64,000 nucleotides of DNA, from NCBI GenBank assembly GCA_965212595.1, contig CBDBVE010000005.1, positions 124,001 to 188,000 on the forward strand, written 5' to 3'. Origin of the DNA: Poritiphilus sp965212595. GTDB taxonomy: Bacteria > Bacteroidota > Bacteroidia > Flavobacteriales > Flavobacteriaceae. Position 1 is the first letter of the stretch; every line of letters starts with the position of its first letter. A program made the position numbers and the translations under genes. This document shows positions 44,986 to 54,660 of this stretch, in pieces. The notes below the pieces were generated by a model. The model worked only from the letters and a program-made list of their open reading frames with translations. It did no database searches and had not been told where the DNA came from.

Positions 44986-45876
44986 ATGGATCTGATTAAA
45001 ACATTTCTCTATTTTGCTGTTTTCAAGCATCCACTGACACGTGAAGAAGCACACAATTTTTGCCAATTTCCCGCAAATTCCATAGAGGGATCTTTAAATA
45101 CCCTACTTGAGCAAAAGTTGTTATTTGAAATAGGCGGTTATTATTTGCCTTATAATTATCCCCATTGGGTGGAAAGAAGGATAAAGGGAGGTGAACTCGC
45201 TTCTCAAAAAATGAAGAAAGCGAGACGAATGTCAAAAATACTGACCTATTTTCCCTTTGTGAGGTCTGTCATGATTTCGGGCTCCCTGTCTAAAGGGTAT
45301 ATGGACGATACTTCTGATATCGATTTCTTTCTGATCATGAGACCTGGTAGTATTGCTATCTCGAAATTTATGATGGGGCTTTTTAGGCGATTTTTTGCTC
45401 CAAAAAGCTTTTGTATAAATTTTATCATCGATTCTAACCACCTGAACATCAAAAAACAAAACCTGTATACGGCGATTGAAATGGTAACCTTGATCCCCAC
45501 GGTTGATGACGGTACTTACGATATCTTTATGGCCACAAATATGAACTGGGTTCACAAATTCCTTCCCAATGCCGTACCCCAAAAAAATAACGCACTGCCG
45601 TACAAACAAAACTGGGTGCAAAGTGTTCTAGAGTGGCTGCTATTATCTCGTCCTATGGTATTTGCAGATACCCGACTTCGTCAAAAATATGCCAAAAGGC
45701 TTCAAAAAAAGGCATCCAAAGAAACCCATGAATCCGGTGAAGTGGTAATACATAAAGGTATATTGAAACTGCATTCAAAACCATACCAGCAAAAGATTTT
45801 AAACTTGTATGACAAGTACCAGGAGGATTTTTTCAATGAAAAAAGGCTGATTTTTGAAAAGAGTTTCTATGACTGA
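44986..45876 (+). CDS. Nucleotidyltransferase-fold protein, first gene of accessory cluster
   Basis: A 296-residue protein. Residues about 98-116 read GSLSKGYMDDTSDIDFFLI, the GS-x-G...DxD signature of the polymerase-beta-type nucleotidyltransferase fold. An N-terminal helical region (about 1-80) resembles a small winged-helix (ALDEAHNF-like). The C-terminus (about 180-290) is helical and basic. The reaction is unknown: such proteins adenylylate or uridylylate sugars, antibiotics or proteins. Its end overlaps the radical SAM gene by 8 bp, and homologous neighbours in the same order (nucleotidyltransferase, radical SAM, methyltransferase, radical SAM) are, as I recall, seen in other Bacteroidota. 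Confidence 0.8.
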   Translation: MDLIKTFLYFAVFKHPLTREEAHNFCQFPANSIEGSLNTLLEQKLLFEIGGYYLPYNYPHWVERRIKGGELASQKMKKARRMSKILTYFPFVRSVMISGSLSKGYMDDTSDIDFFLIMRPGSIAISKFMMGLFRRFFAPKSFCINFIIDSNHLNIKKQNLYTAIEMVTLIPTVDDGTYDIFMATNMNWVHKFLPNAVPQKNNALPYKQNWVQSVLEWLLLSRPMVFADTRLRQKYAKRLQKKASKETHESGEVVIHKGILKLHSKPYQQKILNLYDKYQEDFFNEKRLIFEKSFYD

Positions 45877-47332
45877 TATCCTGTTCTCACATTCTTATTA
45901 TTACCCCCTTGATCTAAAGCAATGGAAGATGGGCAAGCCTTATCCGCCCCTCGGCACCATTTACGCAGCCGCATTGTTACGAAAAAATGGATATTCCGTT
46001 CAGCTTTTCGATACCAACCTCCGGGATAACCCCTTTGAGATAGATCAAATCTTAGAAAAAGAGAAGCCAAAATACCTGGTGCTTTATGATGATGGTTTTA
46101 ATTATCTGACAAAGATGTGCCTGACCAACATGCGCGAAGCAGCTTTCGAAATGCTAGCCCTGGGCAAAAAACACGGATGCACTACGGTTGTTTGTAGTTC
46201 TGACTCTACAGATCACTACGAAAAGTATATGACCCATGGTGCAGACTACGTTATGCAAGGTGAAGGCGAAGAGACCTTAAAAGAACTTCTAAAAGCGCTA
46301 GATGAGAAGCTTGAAACAGCAAAAATAAAGGGAATCATCTACAAAGAAGAGGGCAAATGTATAGTAAACCCGAAACGCGCGGTGCTAAGAGACCTCGATA
46401 CGTTACCTCTCCCGGCTTGGGACCTTGTAGATATGGACAATTACAAAAAGGTTTGGCGTCAACATGGGCGCGAGTTTACCTTAAATATAGCCACCACCCG
46501 TGGTTGCCCCTTTAAATGTAATTGGTGCGCCAAACCCATTTATGGCAATCGGTATAACAGTCATTCTCCGGAATACATTGTAGAACACATCAAGCTTTTA
46601 CAACAAGAATACCAGGCAGAACGCTTTTGGATGTGCGATGATATCTTTGGATTAAAACCGGGTTGGGTACAAGAATTTAATCAGGTTCTCTCCTCAGAAG
46701 GTGTATCCTTAAGCTATTATATCCAAAGCAGGGTTGACCTACTTCTTAAAGAAGATACTATTGACGCCCTGGTGCAATCTGGCCTGGAAGAAGTCTGGGT
46801 AGGTGCGGAAAGCGGTTCGCAGCAAATCTTGGATGCTATGGATAAGGGAACAACTGTAGAGCAAATTTATACTGCCACTCGTATCCTTAAGGAGAAAGGG
46901 GTTAGAGTAGCTTTTTTTATACAGTTTGGATACCTTGGGGAGACCAAAGAAGATATTGCCAAAACCATTAAGATGATTACAGATTTGCTGCCTGATGACC
47001 TTGGGATTTCGGTATCTTATCCCCTTCCAGGGACTAAGTTCTACGAGAAGGTAAAAGATGACCTTAGGCTAAAGGCCAATTGGACAGATTCTGATGATTT
47101 GGCCATGATGTTTCAGGGATCCTTTAATTCTAGCTATTACAAAAAGCTGCATCGTTATGTACACAAGGAATATCGAAAACGAAAAGGAATACAATATATG
47201 AAGCAACTCATTAGAAATCCGCTAAAGATTTCTTATAAAAAATTGCGCTCTGTAGCACTATTCTTCTATTATGCGCCGCTGGCACAGCTCAATGCACATC
47301 AACTAAAACGAATGCAGCACAATCATGGTTAG
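45869..47332 (+). CDS. B12-binding radical SAM protein (first copy)
   Basis: A 487-residue enzyme. Residues about 1-150 form a cobalamin-binding Rossmann-like domain (PYPPLGTIYAAALLRKNGYS; GADYVMQGEGEETLKELL). The [4Fe-4S] loop CPFKCNWC has its three cysteines at 213, 217 and 220, in a TIM-barrel-like domain that follows AESGSQQILDAMDKG. This is the layout of class B radical SAM methylases and C-C bond-forming enzymes. The start at 45869 (MTDILFSHSYYYPLD) is chosen over an upstream ATG five codons earlier. It overlaps the previous gene by 8 bp and the methyltransferase by 8 bp. The substrate is unknown. Confidence 0.9.
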   Translation: MTDILFSHSYYYPLDLKQWKMGKPYPPLGTIYAAALLRKNGYSVQLFDTNLRDNPFEIDQILEKEKPKYLVLYDDGFNYLTKMCLTNMREAAFEMLALGKKHGCTTVVCSSDSTDHYEKYMTHGADYVMQGEGEETLKELLKALDEKLETAKIKGIIYKEEGKCIVNPKRAVLRDLDTLPLPAWDLVDMDNYKKVWRQHGREFTLNIATTRGCPFKCNWCAKPIYGNRYNSHSPEYIVEHIKLLQQEYQAERFWMCDDIFGLKPGWVQEFNQVLSSEGVSLSYYIQSRVDLLLKEDTIDALVQSGLEEVWVGAESGSQQILDAMDKGTTVEQIYTATRILKEKGVRVAFFIQFGYLGETKEDIAKTIKMITDLLPDDLGISVSYPLPGTKFYEKVKDDLRLKANWTDSDDLAMMFQGSFNSSYYKKLHRYVHKEYRKRKGIQYMKQLIRNPLKISYKKLRSVALFFYYAPLAQLNAHQLKRMQHNHG

Positions 47333-48113
47333 CGGTTTTGACCTTGCGGCTCCCCTTTATGACAATCTGTTCACCCATAGCTTGGTAGGCAGGTATCAGC
47401 GCAAAGCGGTTTACCGGGTGTTAGACTCTTACCTCAATGCAGATGCTCCAATGCGAATCCTGGAATTGAATTGTGGTACCGGCGAAGACGCGATGTATAT
47501 GGCTCAAAAGGGGCATAGCGTTTTGGCCACAGATCGCTCTGCGGAAATGCTCAATATTGCTCGAACTAAGTTCAGAAGTGACTTAGAATTAAGCTTAGCC
47601 CAACTAGATATTGAGGCACTTGGCAGTCTGTCATCATCCAACAAGTTTCATCTTTTGTTTTCCAATTTCGGCGGCCTGAATTGTATTTCACCCAGGCAAT
47701 TTCTCAACTTTATAGAAGCTTCGTCCGAGCAGCTTTTACCAAATGGTTTACTCATTGCTGTTGTAATGCCTAAAAAATGTCTTTGGGATCGTTTCTATTT
47801 ATTGGCTAAAGGGAAAACGAAAGAAGTCTATAGAAGGTCAACTAAGGGACCTGTAGAAGTTTTGGTTGAAGGTGTGAAAGTACCCACCTGGTATTATGAC
47901 CCCCCAGAACTGCTAAACTTTTCTAAGAACGTTTTTAAAAAATTGGCTGTGAGGCCTATAGGTTTTGCAGTGCCGCCTTCTTACCTTAATTCCTTTTTTA
48001 TGAACAAAAAAAGGCTACTTAAGTTCCTGGCCTGGACAGATAAGTATCCATTCAGAGCTTCGGGGTTTTCTGCCTATTCAGATCATTATATTATTGTATT
48101 ACAAAAGACATGA
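47325..48113 (+). CDS. Class I SAM-dependent methyltransferase
   Basis: A 262-residue enzyme. SAM-binding motif I is ILELNCGTGEDAMYMAQKGH followed by VLATDRSAEML; the acidic loop and motif LLFSNFGGLNCI follow. A C-terminal region with PPSYLNSFFMNKK has hydrophobic character. The start overlaps the radical SAM gene by 8 bp and the stop overlaps the next start (ATGA), so the three are translationally coupled. Target is probably a small molecule or lipid-linked intermediate. Confidence 0.9.
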   Translation: MVSGFDLAAPLYDNLFTHSLVGRYQRKAVYRVLDSYLNADAPMRILELNCGTGEDAMYMAQKGHSVLATDRSAEMLNIARTKFRSDLELSLAQLDIEALGSLSSSNKFHLLFSNFGGLNCISPRQFLNFIEASSEQLLPNGLLIAVVMPKKCLWDRFYLLAKGKTKEVYRRSTKGPVEVLVEGVKVPTWYYDPPELLNFSKNVFKKLAVRPIGFAVPPSYLNSFFMNKKRLLKFLAWTDKYPFRASGFSAYSDHYIIVLQKT

Positions 48114-49486
48114 GCCTGGTCCTTACACATGCGTATTACTTATCGGAAGATGCCAAGGAACAGCGCATCATGAAACCCTATCCTCCCCTTGGACTACTCT
48201 ATATTTCTTCTTTCCTCAATGAAAAGGGTATCTCTAACGAAGTTTTCGATACTACCTTTAGCACACAAGAAGCCCAGCTGCAATTCATTGCCGATAAGAA
48301 GCCCGATGTCGTAGCCATATACACCAACCTAATGACCAAAATTGAAGTGGTAAAGCTCCTTAAGGAACTTCGGGAAAATGGTCGCTATCAGTTTCCAAAG
48401 ATTGTTCTGGGAGGCCCGGATATCACCTATAACTGTGAAAATTATCTCAAGGCAGGAGCCCATTACCTCGTTATTGGAGAAGGGGAGAGCACCTTGTATG
48501 AGTTGTATGTTGCGCTAAAGGAAAAATCCAACTTATCTAATATTGACGGTATCGCTTTCATGGAAGATGGCAATGTGCTTAAAACCCCTCCAAGAACTAA
48601 AATGAAAGATCTTTCAGAACTACCCTTACCTAACAGAGAGGCAGTTCCTATGGAGAAGTACCTGGATACCTGGAAGCAAAATCACGGAAAAAGTTCTATT
48701 ACCATTAGTACGCAACGCGGCTGTCCTTACACCTGCAAGTGGTGCAGTACCGCCGTCTATGGGCAAAGCTATCGCAGGAGGCCTGCCAAGGCTGTTGCTG
48801 AAGAAATGTTGCTTCTCAAAAAACGCTATAATCCAGATGCAATATGGTTTGTAGATGATGTATTCACAGTAAGTCATAAATGGCTGAAGAGTTTTCATGA
48901 GGAAGTCTTAAAACAAAAGGCAGTTATTCCGTTTGAGTGTATAACACGAGCCGAACGCCTAAATGACGAGGTGCTAAAAATGCTTAAAGAACTGGGCTGT
49001 TTTAGAATTTGGATTGGAGCAGAAAGTGGGTCGCAGCGTATTGTAGATGCCATGGATCGCCGTGTTCAAATTGACGTGGTCAAAGAGATGATTCAGAAGG
49101 CCAATGATATGGAAATAGAAACCGGAACCTTCATTATGCTCGGCTACCCAGGAGAGGATATCTCCGATATACAGGATACCATCGCTTACTTAAAAGAAGC
49201 GAATCCTACTCACTTCACCATAACTATTGCATACCCAATAAAAGGTACTTCACTCTATAATGAGATTGAATCAAAGATTACGGTAAAACCCGATTGGCAA
49301 ACCTCAACAGATCGTGAAATTGATTTTGCACGAACCTATCCCAGGCCGTATTACAATCATGCGGTGCGCAGGGTAATAAGTGAAGTGAATCTAGGCAGGG
49401 CCAGCAATGTTTCTGAACGTTATAAGCTCAAACTAAAAAGTCTTATTTCGCTTACTTTTATGAAGTACTACGCTTTTAAAGGATAA
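48110..49486 (+). CDS. B12-binding radical SAM protein (second copy)
   Basis: A 458-residue paralogue of the enzyme at 45869. The cobalamin-binding domain has PYPPLGLLYISSFLNEKGIS and the cluster loop CPYTCKWC has Cys205, Cys209 and Cys212. WIGAESGSQRIVDAMDRRVQ follows. The ATG overlaps the methyltransferase stop (ATGA), so translation is coupled. Two such enzymes around one methyltransferase suggest sequential carbon methylation or rearrangement on the same molecule, although this is inference. Confidence 0.9.
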   Translation: MSLVLTHAYYLSEDAKEQRIMKPYPPLGLLYISSFLNEKGISNEVFDTTFSTQEAQLQFIADKKPDVVAIYTNLMTKIEVVKLLKELRENGRYQFPKIVLGGPDITYNCENYLKAGAHYLVIGEGESTLYELYVALKEKSNLSNIDGIAFMEDGNVLKTPPRTKMKDLSELPLPNREAVPMEKYLDTWKQNHGKSSITISTQRGCPYTCKWCSTAVYGQSYRRRPAKAVAEEMLLLKKRYNPDAIWFVDDVFTVSHKWLKSFHEEVLKQKAVIPFECITRAERLNDEVLKMLKELGCFRIWIGAESGSQRIVDAMDRRVQIDVVKEMIQKANDMEIETGTFIMLGYPGEDISDIQDTIAYLKEANPTHFTITIAYPIKGTSLYNEIESKITVKPDWQTSTDREIDFARTYPRPYYNHAVRRVISEVNLGRASNVSERYKLKLKSLISLTFMKYYAFKG

Positions 49487-49491
49487 TCCAG

Positions 49492-51012
49492 GTGATTAAG
49501 AAAGCCCTCATCACTAAACCGCATTACTGGCTAAGCCTGATATTTTTAGGTATTGGAATAGCCGGTGTCTTCCATCACGAACTCTGGCTAGATGAGTCGC
49601 ATCACTGGTTGTTGGCAAGAGACAGCAACTCTTTAACCCACTTGATCCAAAATACACGTTATGAGGGGCATCCTTTGTTGTGGAGTCTATTGCTTTTTGT
49701 AATTACAAGATTTACTACAGATCCCATATGGATGCAGTTCTTTCACGTTGGCATAGCAGCGCTTGCAGTATTTGTTTTTTTAAGAAAATCGCCTTTCCCA
49801 ATTGTTTTTAAGATCCTCTTCATTTTAGGGTATTTTGTGCTTTATGAGTATACCTTGATAAGTCGTAATTATGCGCTGTGCATGCTTTTCCTGTTCTTAA
49901 TTTGCGGTCTTTACCCTGCAAGAGAAAAAAGTGCGTTTAAGATTCATTTTCTACTTGTTTTATTGGCACTTTCCCACGCCTTAGGTGTGGTTATTGCAGC
50001 GGCTTTCTTTCTGATGCTTTGGTATGAAAACTTCATGAAATATCGGCTGAAAATTCCAAAAAAACTTTGGGCCTTCGGACTTGTTTTCTCGATTGGTATC
50101 TTTTGGTCTATATCGCAAATTCTTCCTCCTTCTGATACCATATTTTTTGACCGAATTGAAGATGTTAGTCTATTTAAAAGGGCTTCTTCTTCCTTAATTG
50201 CCTTTGCCAAAGGCTTAATTTTTATTCCAGACTTTAGAACCCTTAACTTCTGGAATAGTTACCTAATTACCGCTTTGAGTAAAACACTTGGGGGTATTAT
50301 AGCCATAAGTTGCCTGCTATTGCCTTATTTTTTATTCAAGAAAAACAAGAATATTTTACTCTATATCTATGCTGGAATCTTTGGTGGGAGCTTGTTCTTT
50401 TTTGTAACACAACTGGTCGGTGCCCGCTACCATGGTATGCTTTATCTGCTCTTTATAACTGCCCTTTGGGCATTTCAATACCAAAATGGTCAGACTAAGG
50501 TTCTTTTCGGGACAGAAAAGCGCGGAAACCTAAAACGCAATTTGGTATATGGTGTTCTTATCATTCAACTCATCACAGGGGTGATTGTCTATTCCTTAGA
50601 TTGGAAACTACCTTTTACAAATTCTAAACAGGTTGTTGATTTTTTGAAAAAAGAAGGATTATCAGAGCGGGTCGTGGCCACCAAAGCTTGCGACGGCACG
50701 GCAATTAGTGCTTATTTAGAAAGGCCCATATACTTTACAAGTTCCCAGAAATATGAAAGTTTTTGCGTTTGGGGAAGGCCCGAAAGCAAGTTGTTTTCTT
50801 CAAAGGCCGAAACAATCAGTGCGCTTGAAAACCTGGTTTCAGCTAATGATGAAAGTGTTATTTTTATTTCCTATCAGGCTTTTTTTGGTTCCGAGAAAAC
50901 GGCTAAACCTCAAAGGCTGAACGAGAGGATTGGTTGCAAGCTGCTTAAAAAATTTGAAACCAGTATTGTGCGTAAAGGAAGCTACTATGTCTATGAAATC
51001 TCATCGCTATAA
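49492..51012 (+). CDS. GT-C-like multispanning glycosyltransferase
   Basis: A 506-residue protein with about 10-12 membrane helices. The first loop reads LWLDESHHWLLARDSNS and YEGHPLLWSLLLFVITRF. The DE pair after the first helix and the Asp/His/Pro loop are typical of GT-C enzymes (PMT/ArnT-type) that use polyprenyl-phosphate sugars. Start is a GTG with no better ATG nearby. A soluble C-terminal part (about 385-500) follows. The gene lies 5 bp after the second radical SAM gene and its last 26 bp overlap the CxxCH gene. Confidence 0.75.
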   Translation: MIKKALITKPHYWLSLIFLGIGIAGVFHHELWLDESHHWLLARDSNSLTHLIQNTRYEGHPLLWSLLLFVITRFTTDPIWMQFFHVGIAALAVFVFLRKSPFPIVFKILFILGYFVLYEYTLISRNYALCMLFLFLICGLYPAREKSAFKIHFLLVLLALSHALGVVIAAAFFLMLWYENFMKYRLKIPKKLWAFGLVFSIGIFWSISQILPPSDTIFFDRIEDVSLFKRASSSLIAFAKGLIFIPDFRTLNFWNSYLITALSKTLGGIIAISCLLLPYFLFKKNKNILLYIYAGIFGGSLFFFVTQLVGARYHGMLYLLFITALWAFQYQNGQTKVLFGTEKRGNLKRNLVYGVLIIQLITGVIVYSLDWKLPFTNSKQVVDFLKKEGLSERVVATKACDGTAISAYLERPIYFTSSQKYESFCVWGRPESKLFSSKAETISALENLVSANDESVIFISYQAFFGSEKTAKPQRLNERIGCKLLKKFETSIVRKGSYYVYEISSL

Positions 51013-52115
51013 AATTGGGATACTTGTGATATTCTTGGTCACTGTAAGCTATTTATGTGTGGCTTTCCAAAGTACCAAAAACAACACAATACACCTCCGA
51101 TGGTACAAGTCTTATACCAGCGACAGTTTTGAAAAAAACATTACCGGACTGCATTGGTGCCTCTCGTATTTAGGTGCTGACATTCCTATGGATTCCACAG
51201 CAAGAGGTTTTAACCAATTGGATTCCACTGTTATTCTAAACGTCAAGAATATAGGCATGAATTCTAAAGCAAAACGGGCCCTTAGCAGGTTTCATAAAAA
51301 GCTCAAAAAAAACTGAGGCGTATAAAAGAAATGGCAGTATTGATTTGGGAAGATATGTGGCGCTCCTTATAGGCGATTCTTATAACTACTTCAATATCGC
51401 TGGGGTACCAAAACATCTGGATGAATATTATAGGCAGTATGAGCTGGAGCAACTCAAGGGATATATAGACAACTCAAGTATTTCTAAGGTAGATAGAGTA
51501 ATTGCCTTTTCAAAAAATAATACAGGAAAAAGCCAGCTCTATATTTCCTCAGAAATAGACAGTATTTCCAAAGAAATTTACGAGTTTGAGACTATGGAGA
51601 TCACAGCCAATGGGCTTATGCGTTTTGGTATTTACGACAGAGAAGGAAATCTAAAGGAAGGAGCAAATAGCCGCATTACCCGGGCAGGAAAGCCGGCAAA
51701 ATGCATTTGGTGCCATGAAACAGGGGTACAGCCCATTTTTAGAGAACAACAAGACCATCCTGCTTATCTCAATGCGCAGGCCTTTAAAGATTCTTTAGCC
51801 TATTTTGACAAAAAACTCCGGGCGTATCAGAAAATAATATGGCAAAACAAGCTTATAAAGAACAAAAGGCTACATACCGAAATGGAGCTTGCCTATATTA
51901 GCTTTATGGAGCCTTCACTGGAACGAATTTCTAGAGAATGGCAGTTGTCAAGGTCTGATGTTAAAGTTAAACTTCAGGGACTGTCTACACATGTTCATGA
52001 AGAATTCCCTCAACTTGGTGAGCTGTATCACAGAAAGGATATTGATAGTCTGGCGCCTTTTCAATCTTTGAGCGCACCAGTCAGCGTTAGGGAAAAGCTC
52101 TTGGAATCCAGATAA
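50987..52115 (+). CDS. Membrane-anchored protein with one CxxCH heme-type motif (one frame break)
   Basis: About 375 residues. The start at 50987 has an AAGGAA ribosome binding site 6-7 nt upstream and encodes MSMKSHRYKIGILVIFLVTV, one membrane segment. As written, the frame ends at 51316 after HKKLKKN. Deleting one base from the A8 run at 51305-51312 continues into LKKTEAYKRNGSIDLGRYVA and the rest without a stop. A single CIWCH motif sits near residues 239-243 in GKPAKCIWCHETGVQPIF, compatible with covalent heme c attachment outside the membrane. No other cytochrome landmarks were found. I do not recognise the family. It ends 12 bp from the convergent sulfotransferase-like gene. Confidence 0.65.
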
Positions 52116-52127
52116 TCTGATAGTTAT

Positions 52128-52967
52128 TTAAACAGACCATCTTTCTATCAATCTGGCCCTCTCTTGAGCTGAAAAAAAGTGTTTGGTATACTTGGCGTTC
52201 ATGTAGTGAGCTAGTTCTTCATCAGAAAAGCTAATGCTTTTGGTAAAAGCTTCATATAGTGCGGACCCCCTCCCTTGTGAGGTAATATTGGTATTAACCA
52301 ACTTAAATTCAGCATGCCTAATGAACGTACCGATGTGTTTTTCTTTTTCAATATCAGCTAATGTGCTGTCAAGCAATAATATTTCAACACCTTCCTCCTG
52401 GTAGAACAAGTATTTCTTTTCGGTATCAAAAGGAGTGCTATATACATCTATTCCAAGACCTTCTCGGAATTGCTTGTCATACCAGTCAAGCGCATAGGTA
52501 GTAGAAATCTTCTCCCGAAATACACTTTGGAGGTTTTCAAGAGAACCCTTATACTGCTCCGGGTGAACCCCCAGGTGCAAGAAGAAAGAGTCAAAAAAAG
52601 CAGACAGATTACGTTCTATCGGATTCCGGAATAATGAAATCACCTTAAATGGTCTTCTGCCAATAACTTCCTTGTTGATGAGGAAAACCGGTGATCTGCT
52701 CCCGGGAAATATTCCCTTTTCAAAACATAGCTTGTTGTTTGCCAAAACCTCATCTTCACTTAAGGTATGAATATGAAATGTGGTTGTTTTTGGCTGCTTT
52801 AATAAAGAAGTATAAACACTTAAAGAACCTACCTTGGCCATGGTAAAAACCAATACTGGGGCTTTATCTTTTAAATTATGGAGCAGATAATTTTGCTTCA
52901 GCAAGCGAAAGCGATCCTTAAGGTGATATCTGAGATAGGGTCTGATCTTCATTCTTCCGAACCGCAA
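52128..52967 (-). CDS. Sulfotransferase-like protein
   Basis: A 279-residue protein. VLVFTMAKVGSLSVYTSLLK is a PAPS 5'-phosphosulfate-binding-like loop and FKVISLFRNPIERNLSAFF resembles the 3'-phosphate-binding motif (R-x-P-x-x-R). Related proteins are labelled putative capsular polysaccharide synthesis proteins. It would transfer sulfate to a sugar, but the first loop lacks the usual PKSGTTW wording, so activity is less certain than for the gene at 61147. The first codons overlap the end of the adjacent GT87 gene by 19 bp on the same strand. Confidence 0.65.
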   Translation of the reverse strand: MRFGRMKIRPYLRYHLKDRFRLLKQNYLLHNLKDKAPVLVFTMAKVGSLSVYTSLLKQPKTTTFHIHTLSEDEVLANNKLCFEKGIFPGSRSPVFLINKEVIGRRPFKVISLFRNPIERNLSAFFDSFFLHLGVHPEQYKGSLENLQSVFREKISTTYALDWYDKQFREGLGIDVYSTPFDTEKKYLFYQEEGVEILLLDSTLADIEKEKHIGTFIRHAEFKLVNTNITSQGRGSALYEAFTKSISFSDEELAHYMNAKYTKHFFSAQERARLIERWSV

Positions 52968-54562
52968 GTGTTGATTTTTTTTAAAGTATATGCGCCCCTG
53001 CGCGATAATCGATCTCCTAAATAGTAAATTTCACATGAATTTACCAAAACCGGCTTCTTCTTGAGCTCACTATTAAATGTAATTTGTTTGCCGTCTAAAA
53101 ATATCTGATTATCCCGAAGCTCACAACGCTCTGGCTCAAAGCTATTAATAGGGATATCTGTGGCTATCATCTCGTCTCCATTTCTTCCCAAAGCACTGTA
53201 TTGTAAACTACCATTGTCCATCTTATAATCGTATACCATAAAATGCGTTTTTTTGTTCAGAACATAGTCGGACCCATCCTTTTCTTCATCGAGAAAAACC
53301 TTTGTGTTAAATGGAAGAAGAATTAATAGCGCGATGAGAATGTATTTAGGAGCGAAACTGGCCGGAACTGTTTTAAAGACCGTTCTAAAAACAAGTACTA
53401 ATAAGGCAATACTCAACCATAAACGTGTAAATTTCAAAAATAACGGCAAGGAAATCAAGCGGGCTACGGGAAGATTGCATACCACAAACAGCAACCCGAA
53501 AAACAGACACTTTACACGAAGAGAAGCCCGGGATGCCAGCATATACATAGCGGGGATTAGCCATAATATTTGCGCATAAGATGCTGTTTTACTCTGTAAA
53601 AGGAACAAGCCTGTTACCCAGAGGCAGAGGAGGGTAAAAAGCGTTTTTCGTTTCAAGAAGCTAAGGTGAATAAGCGTGCCTAGTACTACTCCTTTTATCA
53701 CCCAAATAGCAATGCGATATCCTCTTGAGAACTCCCACCAACCCTCCGGATTGTAATAGGGATCCTGAACGAACAGTGTTTTTAGAAAGACATCAAAAGA
53801 CTGAGAATTCAACCTGTAATCCATGACACTTCCATTTTTCATACCATTAGGCAAAACCTCTAAAAAGAAAAATTTCCAGAGCGAAACACCAGATAGGCCG
53901 ATCGCCGCCGCTATCAAACCCAATGTAACCAAAATACCTATTCCAATGGCTTTCCAATTGCGTTGAAAAAGGAAGGGAATTCCATAGAAAACCGGAAAAA
54001 ATTTCAGCAAGGCTGCAAAACCCAGGGCAAGAGTTCCACCCACATGTCTACTCCTTTCAATTTGATAATACCCAAAAACGACCAGAAAAAATACCAATAG
54101 ATAAGACTGTCCGAAAAGAATTCCGTTTTTTAAGGGCGTCAAGAAAATCACAGGTATTAACAGCAACTTCCAATCAATCCTAGGCTTGTACATTCGCAGC
54201 AGCAAAAAAACACCGTACATAAATAAAAGAATACTTAGCCCGTTAAAGACTGCTTTAGCGGTATAGGCATCTTCAAAAAATACAAGAGGGTAAAATACAG
54301 TAACATTAAAGGGACTGTTGAAATAAAAATCGAGCAATACATCTGTATACCCCAAATTCCAGGCGTATTGGTTAAAAGAATAAATATCAAAAATCACATC
54401 CTCAGGAACCCTTCCTTCATGTAGCAGGAGAGCCGGGAAATAACTATTCCCAAAATCATGAATGCTATAGGATAAAGCCTGTAAAAAAAAAAGTAAGGCC
54501 ACCAATGCAGTAGGGACCAAGTAAAGGATGATCTTTCTGTTCTTTGTAAAGAAAGCTGCCAT
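52949..54562 (-). CDS. GT87-type membrane glycosyltransferase (DUF2029-like)
   Basis: A 537-residue protein with about 10-11 membrane helices. The first loop after helix 1 has HDFGNSYFPALLLHEGR, with an Asp in the position of the GT-C catalytic acid, as in DUF2029/GT87 polyprenyl-phosphate-sugar mannosyltransferases. The C-terminal about 140 residues are soluble. The gene is on the minus strand, opposite to its neighbours, and forms a unit with the sulfotransferase-like gene, whose start lies inside its last codons. It is divergent from the GT2 gene at 54661. Confidence 0.75.
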   Translation of the reverse strand: MAAFFTKNRKIILYLVPTALVALLFFLQALSYSIHDFGNSYFPALLLHEGRVPEDVIFDIYSFNQYAWNLGYTDVLLDFYFNSPFNVTVFYPLVFFEDAYTAKAVFNGLSILLFMYGVFLLLRMYKPRIDWKLLLIPVIFLTPLKNGILFGQSYLLVFFLVVFGYYQIERSRHVGGTLALGFAALLKFFPVFYGIPFLFQRNWKAIGIGILVTLGLIAAAIGLSGVSLWKFFFLEVLPNGMKNGSVMDYRLNSQSFDVFLKTLFVQDPYYNPEGWWEFSRGYRIAIWVIKGVVLGTLIHLSFLKRKTLFTLLCLWVTGLFLLQSKTASYAQILWLIPAMYMLASRASLRVKCLFFGLLFVVCNLPVARLISLPLFLKFTRLWLSIALLVLVFRTVFKTVPASFAPKYILIALLILLPFNTKVFLDEEKDGSDYVLNKKTHFMVYDYKMDNGSLQYSALGRNGDEMIATDIPINSFEPERCELRDNQIFLDGKQITFNSELKKKPVLVNSCEIYYLGDRLSRRGAYTLKKINTCGSEE

Positions 54563-54660
54563 ACCTTACAAAAATAGCCTTATTCTCTATTTAATTTATT
54601 AAAAGATAAGTGCATTAAAAGTGTATCTTAGAAAATCTGATTTTTAACCGAGTAAATTTT

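Noticed and set aside
44869..45066. Short minus-strand open frame at the cluster boundary
   Set aside because: It overlaps the start of the nucleotidyltransferase-fold gene and shows no recognisable domain.
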